A stretch of 64,000 nucleotides of DNA from Chania fonticola_B (GTDB lineage Bacteria; Pseudomonadota; Gammaproteobacteria; Enterobacterales; Enterobacteriaceae). Below the pieces are notes generated by a model. It did not search any database, had not been told where the DNA came from, and saw only the letters and a program-made list of their open reading frames with translations. Made by a program: the position numbers and the translations under genes. Position 1 is the first letter of the stretch. Every line of letters begins with the position of its first letter. Of the stretch, positions 1-8,662 are shown piece by piece. The DNA is taken from NCBI RefSeq assembly GCF_048537545.1, contig NZ_CP183218.1. One strand, 5' to 3'.

Positions 1-621
1 TCCGCGCGTGACGCCGTTAACCATGGCGAAACGCAGTGGCTGCGCCACCAACTGCTCACCGCCGTTTTTGGCGTTGATCGCCACGGTGTAAGAACCGTCG
101 GGCGCATTGGTGCCATCTTCCAGCGAACCGTCCCAGGAGAAGGAGTGCACACCGGCGGTTAGCCCGCCCAGATCGATGGTACGAACCACTTTGCCGGTGG
201 CATCGCTGATGGTCGCCGTCACCGCATCGGCAGTGCGTTCCAGCTCGATGCCAAACGGCGTGGTGCTGACCTTGCCAGCGTCATTACCCACCAGGATCTC
301 CTTGCCCGGTACCATCACACCGTGGCCAATCAGCGAACTGGCCTGGATTGACTGGTTGCCGCTGATCTGGCCGGAGATCGACCCCAGCGTGGTGTTGAGC
401 TTCTCGATCCCACTAACCGTGTTGATTTGGGCCAGTTGGGTAGTCAGTTCGTTGTTTTGCATCGGGTTGGTGGGGTCCTGGTTTTTCAACTGGGCCACCA
501 ACAGCGTGAGGAAGTTTTTGTTCAAGTCCTGGCTGGCGCTGTTACCATTCACGCCATTCTTGGCGTTGGCACCGGCGATGCTGTTGTCGAGTGATTCATT
601 GGTGGTGGCGGCAATGGCCAT
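1..621 (-). CDS. flgD: flagellar hook assembly scaffold FlgD (3' end outside window)
   Basis: The first 207 residues of FlgD read from an ATG at 621 off the left edge; the family is about 230 residues, so roughly 20 C-terminal residues are missing. FlgD caps the growing hook and guides hook subunit polymerisation outside the cell. The conserved N-terminal segment (FLTLLVAQLKNQDP followed by NPMQNNELTTQLAQ, residues about 37-65) that mediates export and hook interaction is clear, followed by the Ig/FNIII-like region with TPFGIEL and DGSYTV. It lies 15 bases after flgC in the same direction, consistent with the flgBCD operon. Identification is firm; it is partial only because of the window edge. 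Confidence 0.96.
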   Translation of the reverse strand, partial: MAIAATTNESLDNSIAGANAKNGVNGNSASQDLNKNFLTLLVAQLKNQDPTNPMQNNELTTQLAQINTVSGIEKLNTTLGSISGQISGNQSIQASSLIGHGVMVPGKEILVGNDAGKVSTTPFGIELERTADAVTATISDATGKVVRTIDLGGLTAGVHSFSWDGSLEDGTNAPDGSYTVAINAKNGGEQLVAQPLRFAMVNGVTRG

Positions 622-636
622 AAATAAAAGCTCCGG

Positions 637-1041
637 TTACTGACCCAGCGTCAGGGTTTTCATCAACATGGATTTGGTGGTATTCAACACTTCGACGTTG
701 GCCTGATAGCTGCGCGAGGCCGAAATGGTGTTGACCATTTCCCCGACAACATCGACGTTGGGCATCCGCACATAGCCTTTGGCATCCGCCAGCGGGTTGC
801 CCGGCTGAAACACCAAACGCTCCGGTGAGGGATCGTCAACCACCTGAGCGACACGCACACCACCGGTCGACTGGCCCGGAGCTGCTGCAACCTCAAACAC
901 CACCTGTTTGGCCCGATAAGGCTGGCCGTCCGGGCCGGTGGCGCTGTCGGCGTTGGCCATATTGCTGGCGCTGACGTTCAGACGTTGGGATTGTGCAGAC
1001 AGGGCCGAGCCGGAAATATCAAAAATATTCAATAACGACAT
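637..1041 (-). CDS. flgC: flagellar basal-body proximal rod protein FlgC
   Basis: A 134-residue rod protein, the normal length for FlgC. It begins MSLLNIFDISGSALSAQ and contains the N-terminal ANADSATGPDGQPYRAKQ motif typical of rod and hook axial proteins. The C-terminus (MVNTISASRSYQANVEVLN) is the conserved helix that packs in the rod core. It is exported by the flagellar type III apparatus and assembled in the periplasmic part of the axle. The start is 5 bases after the flgB stop and flgD follows 15 bases later, so flgB-flgC-flgD appear co-transcribed. Confidence 0.97.
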   Translation of the reverse strand: MSLLNIFDISGSALSAQSQRLNVSASNMANADSATGPDGQPYRAKQVVFEVAAAPGQSTGGVRVAQVVDDPSPERLVFQPGNPLADAKGYVRMPNVDVVGEMVNTISASRSYQANVEVLNTTKSMLMKTLTLGQ

Positions 1042-1046
1042 GGGAA

Positions 1047-1460
1047 TTATCCTCCTTGCAGCACGGACATCATGCCTTTGATCTGGCCGTTCAACAGCGT
1101 CAGGTCTGTTTGATATTTCAGGCTGTTATCGGCAAAGTTGGTGCGTTCACGGTCCATATCCACCGTGTTGCCGTCCAGGGAAGGCTGATCCGGCACGCGG
1201 AACAGGAGATCCAGCGACGGTGGCTGCATATTCTGCGCCGGGATATGGCGTGCCGAGGTCAGATTCAGCGCCACGCCGCTGCCGTTGACGCGCCCCTGCG
1301 CCATGACCTTGTTCAGTTGGCTGGCGAAATCGATATCACGAGCCTGATAGCCCGGCGTATCTGCGTTGGCGATGTTGGCCGCCAGGATTTCCTGCCGCTG
1401 GGCGCGCAGGTTCAGCGCCTCCTGGCCAAAACGCAGAGCAGCGTCCAATTTGTCGAGCAT
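1047..1460 (-). CDS. flgB: flagellar basal-body rod protein FlgB
   Basis: A 137-residue proximal rod protein and first gene of the flgBCD operon. The sequence shows MLDKLDAALRFGQEALNLRA and the axial-protein signature ILAANIANADTPGYQARDID (residues about 24-43), as in FlgB of enterobacteria. It is exported through the FlhA/FlhB gate and joins the MS ring to the rod. It is transcribed divergently from flgA across about 160 bases, the arrangement known for FlhDC-activated class 2 promoters; no FlhDC box could be assigned with confidence. Confidence 0.97.
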   Translation of the reverse strand: MLDKLDAALRFGQEALNLRAQRQEILAANIANADTPGYQARDIDFASQLNKVMAQGRVNGSGVALNLTSARHIPAQNMQPPSLDLLFRVPDQPSLDGNTVDMDRERTNFADNSLKYQTDLTLLNGQIKGMMSVLQGG

Positions 1461-1622
1461 GCTCCCTCCGCGAGGTTAGAATTTGGAGCCGACAGCATAA
1501 ACGCCCTACCTGTCAGCCTATCGTGGGAATAAGGGCAAAATGCGTCGCTATTTGTCTGCTTAGCCTGCGCGCGTAACGGTTACACTTGTTCCCCTGTGGT
1601 CGCTGCGTCTGTGAGGCAAAAT

Positions 1623-2279
1623 ATGAAAAGGATCCTGCTGTTGGTCGGCTTGCTGATCGGTCTGAACGCGCACGCCGAGGGCCTGGACGGACAGGTGGAG
1701 AGCTTTATCAAGTCCCAATTTGCCACCAGTGCCAACGTGACCGACGTCAAAGTGTTGGTGCGCACGCCAGCAAGCCGTTGGCCGCAGTGTGAGTTGCCGC
1801 AGCTTTCGATGCCTCAGAATGCTCGCCGCTGGGGTAACATCAGCATCTCGGCCCGTTGTGGCCAGGAGCGGCGTTTCATTCAGGCACAGGTGCAGCTGAT
1901 GGGGCATTATCTGGTGGCCGCACGGGGGATCAGTGCGGGCAGCAAACTCACTGCAGATGATATCAAGCTGAAAACCGGCCGATTAGACACCCTGCCGCCA
2001 CGTACCCTGACCGATAACGCCAAGGCGATCGGTGCCGTCAGCCTGCGCAATATCAGCCCTGGGCAGCCGTTGAATACGGTCATGCTAAGACGGGCCTGGG
2101 CGGTCAAGGCCGGGCAAACGGTACAGGTGTTGGCGCAGGGTGATGGTTTTAATATCAGCGGTGCTGGGAAAGCGATGACCAACGCCGCCGCCGAAGACAG
2201 CGTGCGCGTACGCATGGTCTCCGGGCAGATTGTTAGCGGCATTGCCAATGTTGATGGCACAATTCGTATTACTTTATAA
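1623..2279 (+). CDS. flgA: flagellar P-ring assembly chaperone FlgA
   Basis: A periplasmic protein of 218 residues (E. coli 219) that assists polymerisation of FlgI into the P ring. The chosen ATG at 1623 gives a classic signal peptide (MKRILLLVGLLIGLNAHA, cleavage near AHA-E); an in-frame start 27 bases upstream would put polar residues before it and is less likely. The SAF-like C-terminal domain (VAARGISAGSKLTADDIKLK, then AGQTVQVLAQGDGFNISGAG) is present. It is divergent from flgB and followed by flgM. Confidence 0.96.
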   Translation: MKRILLLVGLLIGLNAHAEGLDGQVESFIKSQFATSANVTDVKVLVRTPASRWPQCELPQLSMPQNARRWGNISISARCGQERRFIQAQVQLMGHYLVAARGISAGSKLTADDIKLKTGRLDTLPPRTLTDNAKAIGAVSLRNISPGQPLNTVMLRRAWAVKAGQTVQVLAQGDGFNISGAGKAMTNAAAEDSVRVRMVSGQIVSGIANVDGTIRITL

Positions 2280-2284
2280 AAAAA

Positions 2285-2311
2285 TAAAGCTTTGCCAATA
2301 CTTGTCGATAA
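2285..2311 (+). promoter_or_regulatory. sigma-28 (FliA) promoter for flgMN
   Basis: The sequence TAAAGCTT, 11 bases, GTCGATAA differs from the enterobacterial FliA consensus (TAAAGTTT-N11-GCCGATAA) at two positions and has the exact spacer. It starts 5 bases after the flgA stop and lies about 90 bases before flgM, where a class 3 promoter is expected. Confidence 0.85.
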
Positions 2312-2401
2312 CAAAGTCATAGCAGCACTTATCCGGCCACCAGGGCCACAGATTTGAACTCCCCGTTGCCTAGGCGACGGTGGTACAGATGGAGATTGAA
2401 C

Positions 2402-2713
2402 ATGAGTATCGATCGTACCCAACGGTTGCAACCCGTGCCCACGGTACAGCCGCGAGAAACACAATCAGACAACGCAGTTCAGGCGCGCAAAAAAGTCACG
2501 GCGGAAACCTCGGTCAGCGGTACCCAGGTTAAGCTGAGTGATGCACAGGCCCGCCTGATGCAGCCGGGCAGCCAAGATATCAATATGGAGCGAGTGGAAA
2601 GCATCAAGCAGGCGATCCGCAACGGCGAATTGAAGATGGATACCGGCAAGATTGCCGATGCCTTGTTACAAGACGTGCAAAGCGAATGGCAGTCCGGCGC
2701 CGATCGGGGTTAA
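2402..2713 (+). CDS. flgM: anti-sigma-28 factor FlgM
   Basis: A 103-residue anti-sigma factor that binds FliA in the cytoplasm and is exported through the finished hook-basal body, linking assembly to late gene expression. The start MSIDRTQRLQPV matches enterobacterial FlgM; an upstream in-frame ATG at 2354 would add a non-homologous arginine-rich stretch. The C-terminal FliA-binding part (VKLSDAQARLMQPGSQDINMERVESIKQAIRNGELKMDTGKIADAL, split here only for description) ends the protein. It is followed 21 bases later by flgN and preceded by a FliA promoter, so it is autoregulated by its own target. Confidence 0.95.
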   Translation: MSIDRTQRLQPVPTVQPRETQSDNAVQARKKVTAETSVSGTQVKLSDAQARLMQPGSQDINMERVESIKQAIRNGELKMDTGKIADALLQDVQSEWQSGADRG

Positions 2714-2734
2714 CACCAAGGGTGAGTCATTGAT

Positions 2735-3169
2735 ATGGAAAACCTGGCACAATTGCTGGATAAGCTGCTGGACACCTTGCAGGCGTTAGGCACGGTGCAG
2801 ACGGAAGAGCACGCTTTACTGTGCTCGAAAACTTTGGCTGGCGTGGCTTTGCAGCGCGTGACAGATGCTAAAAGCCAACTGCTGGCGACGGTCAATTATC
2901 TGGACCAACAGCGGCTGGAGATGGAACGGCTGCAACACTGCCAAGCTCCTTATGAGGGCCAACCGCAGTTGGCGTCCCGCTGGCAGCAAGTGCAACAGCA
3001 AAGCCTGCAACTGCGCGAACAGAATCACCATAACGGCATGCTGCTCAATCACCATATTGAGCACAATACGCAGGCGCTGGCGATTTTAAACAAGCAGAAT
3101 AAATCGCTGTACGGCCCCGATGGTCAGTCCCGTGCGGGGAGCCTGCTGGGCCGTAAGATTGGGGTTTGA
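2735..3169 (+). CDS. flgN: flagella export chaperone FlgN
   Basis: A 144-residue cytoplasmic chaperone for the hook-junction proteins FlgK and FlgL. The protein is almost entirely helical and glutamine/leucine rich (ENLAQLLDKLLDTLQALGTV, QQQSLQLREQNHHNGMLLNHH, QALAILNKQNKSLYGPDGQS), with the conserved C-terminal YGPDG motif. It follows flgM closely in the same direction, as in other enterobacteria, and ends the operon; the next gene (an Rpn nuclease) is convergent. Confidence 0.95.
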   Translation: MENLAQLLDKLLDTLQALGTVQTEEHALLCSKTLAGVALQRVTDAKSQLLATVNYLDQQRLEMERLQHCQAPYEGQPQLASRWQQVQQQSLQLREQNHHNGMLLNHHIEHNTQALAILNKQNKSLYGPDGQSRAGSLLGRKIGV

Positions 3170-3209
3170 ACACGATCAACCAACTAACACCGGCAATTTC
3201 CCACAGATG

Positions 3210-4151
3210 TTAGTGGTGAAGTTGTGCCAAATCGTCTGCGGAAAGGCCGGTTAATTTCATCACTACAGCACGGTCAAAGCCATCGGCCAGCATGGCACTC
3301 GCTATGTTCAAGACGGTTGCCCGTGCCTGCTCCATACCCTTCTCAATACCTTGTTCGATACCTTGCTCCATGCCTTTCTTGAAGCCTTTTTGCTCGAGAT
3401 ATTCTGCAATGGTCATCAATTCCTCCTCGTGCCGCGGCGTACGACGGGCCAACTCACGGATCAGCTTATCCGGTTCGGTCGTGTTCCCCACCTGCAACAT
3501 GTAGTTCACCAACGAGATCAATTGCTCATTGGTAGTGTACCCAAACGATAATAATGTGACCAGTCGTTCCTTTATTTCGAATAGGTCACGCTGGCGCACG
3601 TGTTTTTGCAGCAGTTCCAAGGTAGCCATACGGCGGTGCTGCATGATGTCATCGTCCGGTATGACGGTGACGTCAACCAATGGGAAATGTCCAGCATAAA
3701 GCTGCCTGGCCAAATCAGGTTCACTGAATTCTTCCAGCCAGCTCATCGAATAGGGATAAGGCGTCACCTGGCCGTGATAAAACAGGGTTGGGATCACTAG
3801 GGGAAGTTGATCGTGACCCGTATCAAGGTGGCGTTGCATTGCAGCGATCGCATAACGTATTAAACGAAATGCCATATGCTTATCAGGGCTGCTTTGGTGT
3901 TCGATCAAAACGTATACATACGCGTCTCCCCTCTCAGTACGTAATGAGTAGAGCACGTCAGAGTCACTGGCTCGCAGATTGCTTTCGATAAAACTGCCGG
4001 ATTCAAGTTTTAGCGTACTCAAATCGCAATATTGCAGCAAGACCGACGGCAGGTGTAACTCCAGAAAGTCTCTGGCCGTGTCTGGGTGAGTGAGGAACTT
4101 TTTAAATACCGCGTCATGCGAAACAGAGGTGGTTTTTTTCATGTTGGTCAT
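3210..4151 (-). CDS. Rpn family recombination-promoting nuclease / putative transposase
   Basis: A 313-residue protein of the Rpn (RpnA-like, PD-(D/E)XK) family; characterised members are DNA endonucleases that promote RecA-independent recombination. The N-terminus HDAVFKKFLTHPDTARDFLE is the family hallmark; the nuclease core shows D-S-D-V-L-Y near residue 63-68 and VLIEHQSSPD near 82-91 (the ExQ of the fold). The C-terminus carries a charged short repeat (KGMEQGIEQGIEKGMEQ), common and length-variable in the family. It lies between flgN and flhE, so it interrupts an otherwise pure flagellar block and is not itself flagellar. Start could also be the ATG at 4142. Confidence 0.88.
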   Translation of the reverse strand: MTNMKKTTSVSHDAVFKKFLTHPDTARDFLELHLPSVLLQYCDLSTLKLESGSFIESNLRASDSDVLYSLRTERGDAYVYVLIEHQSSPDKHMAFRLIRYAIAAMQRHLDTGHDQLPLVIPTLFYHGQVTPYPYSMSWLEEFSEPDLARQLYAGHFPLVDVTVIPDDDIMQHRRMATLELLQKHVRQRDLFEIKERLVTLLSFGYTTNEQLISLVNYMLQVGNTTEPDKLIRELARRTPRHEEELMTIAEYLEQKGFKKGMEQGIEQGIEKGMEQARATVLNIASAMLADGFDRAVVMKLTGLSADDLAQLHH

Positions 4152-4234
4152 CCTGGACTTAACATGAAAAAACCTACCACAGGCTTTTATTACTTCACAT
4201 TACTGCCGCCTTAATGCTGGATCCGACTCGCAAC

Positions 4235-4636
4235 TCATTGGTAATTCACAATCACCTGATTAGAAATCGCCCGCAGCGGAGGGTTTAACGCGCCGCGAGA
4301 CTTCACGTAATAAATGAAGCGGAACTCGCTGTCTGCGGGAATACCGTTGAAAGCCTCACTGCGGCCACTGCCCGCGCCGAGCGGTAGGCAGCGTGACGAG
4401 GTGCAAAGCTGTACCTCTAATCCGGCAGGCGCACCTGCCAGCAACTGATAACGCCAGCTTACACTGGTCACCCGAGCCTCGGCCGCCGGTGGATTAGCTG
4501 GCCGCAGGCTGGGGGAGACATCACGCACGCTCCCCGTTTCCAGCGTGACGCCGCTGGCATCGGCAGCCCAAGACCCCGACACCGCTTGCGCAGCCAGCGG
4601 AGCGAACAACACCAACAAAGGAAGGAAAGCTTTCAT
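4235..4636 (-). CDS. flhE: flagellar protein FlhE
   Basis: A 133-residue periplasmic protein with a signal peptide (MKAFLPLLVLFAPLAAQA). FlhE is the third gene of the flhBAE operon; in Salmonella it acts as a plug or chaperone limiting proton leak through the export gate and affects swarming. Two cysteines (LCTSSRCLPLG, about residues 77-85) could form a disulfide. The start shares one base with the end of flhA (4636), showing tight coupling. Confidence 0.93.
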   Translation of the reverse strand: MKAFLPLLVLFAPLAAQAVSGSWAADASGVTLETGSVRDVSPSLRPANPPAAEARVTSVSWRYQLLAGAPAGLEVQLCTSSRCLPLGAGSGRSEAFNGIPADSEFRFIYYVKSRGALNPPLRAISNQVIVNYQ

Positions 4637-6714
4637 CAGGCGGCTCCTATGGTTGAGGTCATGCGGATCTGACGCTCATCGTTGATTTCCAGGTTCGACA
4701 GCACCACCAGCTGCGGCAAGGTACGGCGCAGGAAGCGCGCCAGCAGGGCACGTAACGCGTGGTTTACCAGCAGCACCGGCGGTGCACTGAGCATTTCCTG
4801 ACGTTGCAGCGCCTGCCTGGCCTGATCCAACAAGCGGTCCGCCAGCCCCGGCTCAAGACCTCCGCCCCCTTGCAGGGCCTGCAACAGCAGGCGCTCAAGC
4901 GGCGTATCCAGACCAATGACCTGGATCTCACCGTTACCCGGGAACCACTGCTGAGTGATAGCCCGCCCAAGCGCCACCCGCACCACGGAGGTCAGTTCGA
5001 AAGGATCGCTTTGCGTTGGCGCATGTTCCGCCAGCGTTTCTATGATGGTACGCATATCGCGAATCGACACCCGCTCAGCCAGCAGATTCTGTAGCACCTT
5101 GTGCAGCGTAGTCAGCGAAACTACACCAGGCACAAAATCTTCCGTCAGCTTCGGCATTTCCTGCGAGACACGATCCAACAGTTGCTGGGTTTCCTGGCGA
5201 CCAAACAGCTCGCTGGCAAACTGACCAAGCAAATGGTTGAGGTGAGTGGCGACTACGGTGCTGGCTTCCACCACCGTGAACCCCTGGATCTGCGCCTGTT
5301 CACGCAGCGCGCTATCGATCCACACCGCCTCCAGCCCGAAGGCCGGATCGACGGTTTTGTCACCGGCCAGCTCACCCACCGCATTGCCCGGATTTATCGC
5401 CAGCCAGCGCCCCGGATGTGCCTCACCGCTACCGATCTCCACCCCTTTCATCAGAATGCGGTAACTGGCCGCAGACAGTTCGAGGTTGTCGCGAATATGC
5501 ACCACCGGTGGCAAATAGCCCGTGTCCTGAGCGAATTTTTTACGGATGCCACGAATACGCCCCAGCAGCTCGCCGTTTTGCTGAAAGTCCACCATAGGGA
5601 TCAGGCGGTAACCGACTTCCATGCCCAACGGATCCTCCAGCTGTACATCAGACCAACTGGCCTCTACCGCCTGCGGATTTTCCTGCGGCAGCGGCGGTTC
5701 TTTGACTTTCGGCGCCTGCTGTTCACGCCCGCGCAGCCGCCAGGCCAACGCCAGCAGTGCCGCCGTAAACAGCAGGAACACCAGGTTTGGCATACCCGGA
5801 ACCATCCCCAACAGCCCCAACACCGCAGCACTCAACACCATCACGCGCGGATTGTTGAACAACTGGTTGACCATCTGCTCGCCAACGTCCTCATCGGTCG
5901 CTACGCGAGTGACGATCACACCGGCCGCGGTCGAGATCACCAACGCAGGGATCTGGGCAACCAGGCCATCACCGATGGTCAGCAAGGTATAGGTTTCAGC
6001 CGCGGTACCCAACTCCATGCCGTGCTGGATCACGCCGACCAACAGGCCGCCTACTACGTTAATCACCATGATCATCAAGCCTGCTACCGCGTCACCGCGC
6101 ACAAACTTGCTGGCCCCGTCCATCGAACCGTAGAAATCCGCTTCCTGCGTCACTTCGGAACGGCGCTTTTTAGCCTCGTCTTCGCCGATCAGCCCGGCGT
6201 TCAGATCGGCATCGATCGCCATCTGTTTGCCCGGCATCCCATCAAGGACAAAACGGGCACCCACTTCGGCAATACGCCCGGCCCCTTTGGTGATCACCAT
6301 AAAGTTGATCAGCACCAGGATGATAAACACCACGATACCGATGGCGAAGTTGCCACCCACCAGGAAGTGACCGAACGCTTCAACCACCCGCCCCGCCGCC
6401 GCCGCACCGGTATGCCCCTCCATCAGGATGATCCTCGTGGAAGCGACGTTCAGCGATAGGCGTAACAGGGTTGAGAACAGCAGGATGGTTGGGAATGCGG
6501 CGAACTCCAGCGTCCGCTGGGTAAACATCGCCACCAACAGCACCATGATCGACAAGGCAATATTGAAGGTAAACAGCAGATCGAGGATAAATGCCGGTAA
6601 TGGCAGCACCATCATCGACAGGATCATCAGGATCAGTATCGGGCCAGCTAGCACCTGCCACTGCGTATCTTTAAAATTACCCGGCAAACGAAGCAGGGAG
6701 GCCAAATTAGCCAT
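4636..6714 (-). CDS. flhA: flagellar type III export protein FlhA
   Basis: The inner-membrane export gate protein, 692 residues from the chosen ATG (MANLASLLRLPG), exactly the E. coli length; an upstream in-frame ATG at 6735 adds seven residues and is less likely. Eight membrane segments occupy about residues 20-310, with the FHIPEP-region sequence RFVLDGMPGKQMAIDADLNAG (described in parts) near 150-170. The soluble C-terminal domain forms the nonameric ring that docks substrate-chaperone complexes. It overlaps the 3' end of flhB by 8 bases and flhE by one base. Confidence 0.97.
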   Translation of the reverse strand: MANLASLLRLPGNFKDTQWQVLAGPILILMILSMMVLPLPAFILDLLFTFNIALSIMVLLVAMFTQRTLEFAAFPTILLFSTLLRLSLNVASTRIILMEGHTGAAAAGRVVEAFGHFLVGGNFAIGIVVFIILVLINFMVITKGAGRIAEVGARFVLDGMPGKQMAIDADLNAGLIGEDEAKKRRSEVTQEADFYGSMDGASKFVRGDAVAGLMIMVINVVGGLLVGVIQHGMELGTAAETYTLLTIGDGLVAQIPALVISTAAGVIVTRVATDEDVGEQMVNQLFNNPRVMVLSAAVLGLLGMVPGMPNLVFLLFTAALLALAWRLRGREQQAPKVKEPPLPQENPQAVEASWSDVQLEDPLGMEVGYRLIPMVDFQQNGELLGRIRGIRKKFAQDTGYLPPVVHIRDNLELSAASYRILMKGVEIGSGEAHPGRWLAINPGNAVGELAGDKTVDPAFGLEAVWIDSALREQAQIQGFTVVEASTVVATHLNHLLGQFASELFGRQETQQLLDRVSQEMPKLTEDFVPGVVSLTTLHKVLQNLLAERVSIRDMRTIIETLAEHAPTQSDPFELTSVVRVALGRAITQQWFPGNGEIQVIGLDTPLERLLLQALQGGGGLEPGLADRLLDQARQALQRQEMLSAPPVLLVNHALRALLARFLRRTLPQLVVLSNLEINDERQIRMTSTIGAA

Positions 6715-7849
6715 CTGAGTTATTCTCTCCAGCAAAATCCAGTGCTTCCGGCACCGGTAAACGTTGAGGTTTTTTCGGGATCAGGCCACCTTCACGCTGC
6801 CAACGGCGCAGCTGGTAGACCCAGGCCAGGACCTCGGCCACCGCGGCATACAAGGTCGTGGGAATGTGTTGCCCAATCTCACTGTGACGGTATAGCGCCC
6901 GCGCCAGCGGCGGAGCTTCCAGGATTGGAATACGGTGTTCGTTCGCCAATTCACGGATACGCAAGGCAATCTCCCCTGCCCCTTTGGCAAGGACTTTTGG
7001 CGCACTCATGTTCTTGTCGTTGTATTGCAATGCCACGGCGTAATGTGTCGGGTTGGTGACGATCACGTCGGCCTTTGGCACGTCGGACATCATGCGGCGG
7101 CGAGAGATGGCCCGCTGTTGCTGGCGAATACGCCCTTTGACATGGGGATCGCCTTCCTGCTGCTTATGTTCGTCGCGGATTTCCTGCTTGGTCATCTTCA
7201 ATTTCTTGAAGTGGCTCCAGAGCTGATAAAACACGTCGAAGGCCACCATTGGCACCAACCCAAGGACGATCAACATACCGCAGAAAATCACGATCTGTAG
7301 CGCATTGCGCAGTGCATCCTGCGGCTGCTGCGTAACCAGATGCAGCATCGCCGCCCAGTTGTGCCACAGGTAAAGCCCTGCCACCCAACCCACCAGCGTC
7401 GCTTTGAGAATGGCCTTCAGCAACTCTGCCAGCACCTGGGTCGAGAACATCCGTTTTAATCCGGAGATAGGGTTCATGCGCTTGGCATCAAACTTAAGGC
7501 TAAAACCCACGCCACCCAGTAGCATCGGGGCCGACAGCGCCACCAGCACCAATCCGGCCAGGATCGGCATCAGCGCCCACACCGCTTGACGCAGCAACAT
7601 GGCAAACTGGCGCAGCATCTGCTTATCGTTGCTGACCATGTTGTGATCAAAATGCAGTCCTTCCGATAACATCCTCGCCAACTGTTGCGCCATATGGCCA
7701 CCCGCGACCCACAAGATCGACAACCCCGCAATCAGCATCAGGATCGAGGTCAGCTCGCGCGAACGCGCAATCTGGCCCTCTTCACGCGCCTTTTCCAGCC
7801 GGTGGGGTGTGGGGGCCTCAGTTTTTTCCATATCACTGTCTTCGGCCAA
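6707..7849 (-). CDS. flhB: flagellar type III export protein FlhB (autocleaving switch)
   Basis: An inner-membrane export component of about 380 residues that switches substrate specificity from hook to filament by self-cleavage at NPTH; that motif is present (VTNPTHYAVALQY). Four membrane helices precede the cytoplasmic domain. The start is uncertain: homology (EDSDMEKTEAPTPHRLEKAR) favours a TTG at 7849, which gives a length like E. coli FlhB (382) and has GGGA upstream; an ATG at 7864 adds five residues and lacks a clear ribosome site. The gene follows cheZ after a hairpin, so it probably has its own promoter. Confidence 0.93.
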   Translation of the reverse strand: MAEDSDMEKTEAPTPHRLEKAREEGQIARSRELTSILMLIAGLSILWVAGGHMAQQLARMLSEGLHFDHNMVSNDKQMLRQFAMLLRQAVWALMPILAGLVLVALSAPMLLGGVGFSLKFDAKRMNPISGLKRMFSTQVLAELLKAILKATLVGWVAGLYLWHNWAAMLHLVTQQPQDALRNALQIVIFCGMLIVLGLVPMVAFDVFYQLWSHFKKLKMTKQEIRDEHKQQEGDPHVKGRIRQQQRAISRRRMMSDVPKADVIVTNPTHYAVALQYNDKNMSAPKVLAKGAGEIALRIRELANEHRIPILEAPPLARALYRHSEIGQHIPTTLYAAVAEVLAWVYQLRRWQREGGLIPKKPQRLPVPEALDFAGENNSDG

Positions 7850-7975
7850 GGCGAGGGTTCCCATTGCGTGCGAAGAATAGAATTGCCGCCAGCATGCCAA
7901 AAAAATGCGGATTTCATTGCGGGAACAACGGCGCAAAAGGCCGGTTATTTCGGGGATGGGCTAGCGAAAAGATTT

Positions 7976-7994
7976 AGGGCGCAGTGTGCGCCCT
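7976..7994. terminator. hairpin between cheZ and flhB
   Basis: AGGGCGCAGTGTGCGCCCT forms an 8 bp stem with a 3-base loop 10 bases after the cheZ stop. In the minus direction it is followed by AAATCTTTT, a weak U-tract, so it may end or attenuate the che transcript before flhB. Confidence 0.55.
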
Positions 7995-8003
7995 AATAAA
8001 TGA

Positions 8004-8648
8004 TCAAAAACCCAGGCTGTCGAGCAGATCGTCCACCTGGGCCTGATTGGCAATTACGCCAGCCCCGTTCTGATCCAGCTGCGGGCCATTGAGCAGGCTG
8101 TCGTTCGGCCTTTTCTCTTTGGCTGGCTGATCCGGGATGTTTTCCATCAGTACCATCAGCAGTTGCTTTTCAATCTCCTGCACCACGTCCATCATGCGCT
8201 TGATCACCTGGCCGGTAAGATCCTGGAAATCCTGCGCCATCATGATCTCCAGCAACTGGGCGTTGGTGAATGCGGTGTGTTCCGGCACCCGATCCAGATA
8301 CTGACGGGTATCCGTCACCAGTGAACGGGCATCAGCCAGCTCGATGGGATTGGCAAACCACTCGTCCCAGCGCCCTTTTAGCATATTGGCCTGCGACTCC
8401 AACTCCGCCTGGCGGGGTTGCGCCGCTTCCACGCAGTTGAGCGCTCGTTCCGCCGCCTGCGCCGTCATGGTGACCACATAATCAAGACGGTCGCGTGCGT
8501 CCGGGATCGCTTCGGCAGCCTGAGCGATAGCCTGATCTAGCCCCAGCTCACGCATGCTGTCACGCAGCATGCGGGTCAGTTGACCGATACGGGAGATGAT
8601 CTCACCCGCTGTCGCTGCATCGCTGGCAGGCATTGGAATATCTCTCAT
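8004..8648 (-). CDS. cheZ: protein phosphatase CheZ
   Basis: A 214-residue CheY-P phosphatase, identical in length to E. coli CheZ. It accelerates CheY dephosphorylation at the receptor arrays. Visible features are the N-terminal RIGQLTRMLRDSMRELGLDQ, the active-site helix ending in QDFQDLTGQVIKRMMDVVQE (catalytic Gln/Asp), and the C-terminal CheY-binding tail QAQVDDLLDSLGF. It is last in the cheRBYZ run, 14 bases after cheY. Confidence 0.98.
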   Translation of the reverse strand: MRDIPMPASDAATAGEIISRIGQLTRMLRDSMRELGLDQAIAQAAEAIPDARDRLDYVVTMTAQAAERALNCVEAAQPRQAELESQANMLKGRWDEWFANPIELADARSLVTDTRQYLDRVPEHTAFTNAQLLEIMMAQDFQDLTGQVIKRMMDVVQEIEKQLLMVLMENIPDQPAKEKRPNDSLLNGPQLDQNGAGVIANQAQVDDLLDSLGF

Positions 8649-8662
8649 CGCCCTCTCCTTTT

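Noticed and set aside
107..643. 178-codon frame on the plus strand opposite flgD
   Set aside because: Shadow of flgD; serine-rich artefact.
3330..3395. Short repeated units that could be taken for a CRISPR or satellite
   Set aside because: They encode the GMEQGIEQGIEKGMEQ repeat of the Rpn protein; no spacer structure.
5101..6459. 452-codon open frame antisense to flhA
   Set aside because: It is a GC-bias shadow of flhA in the opposite strand, rich in His/Gln/Arg with no domain.
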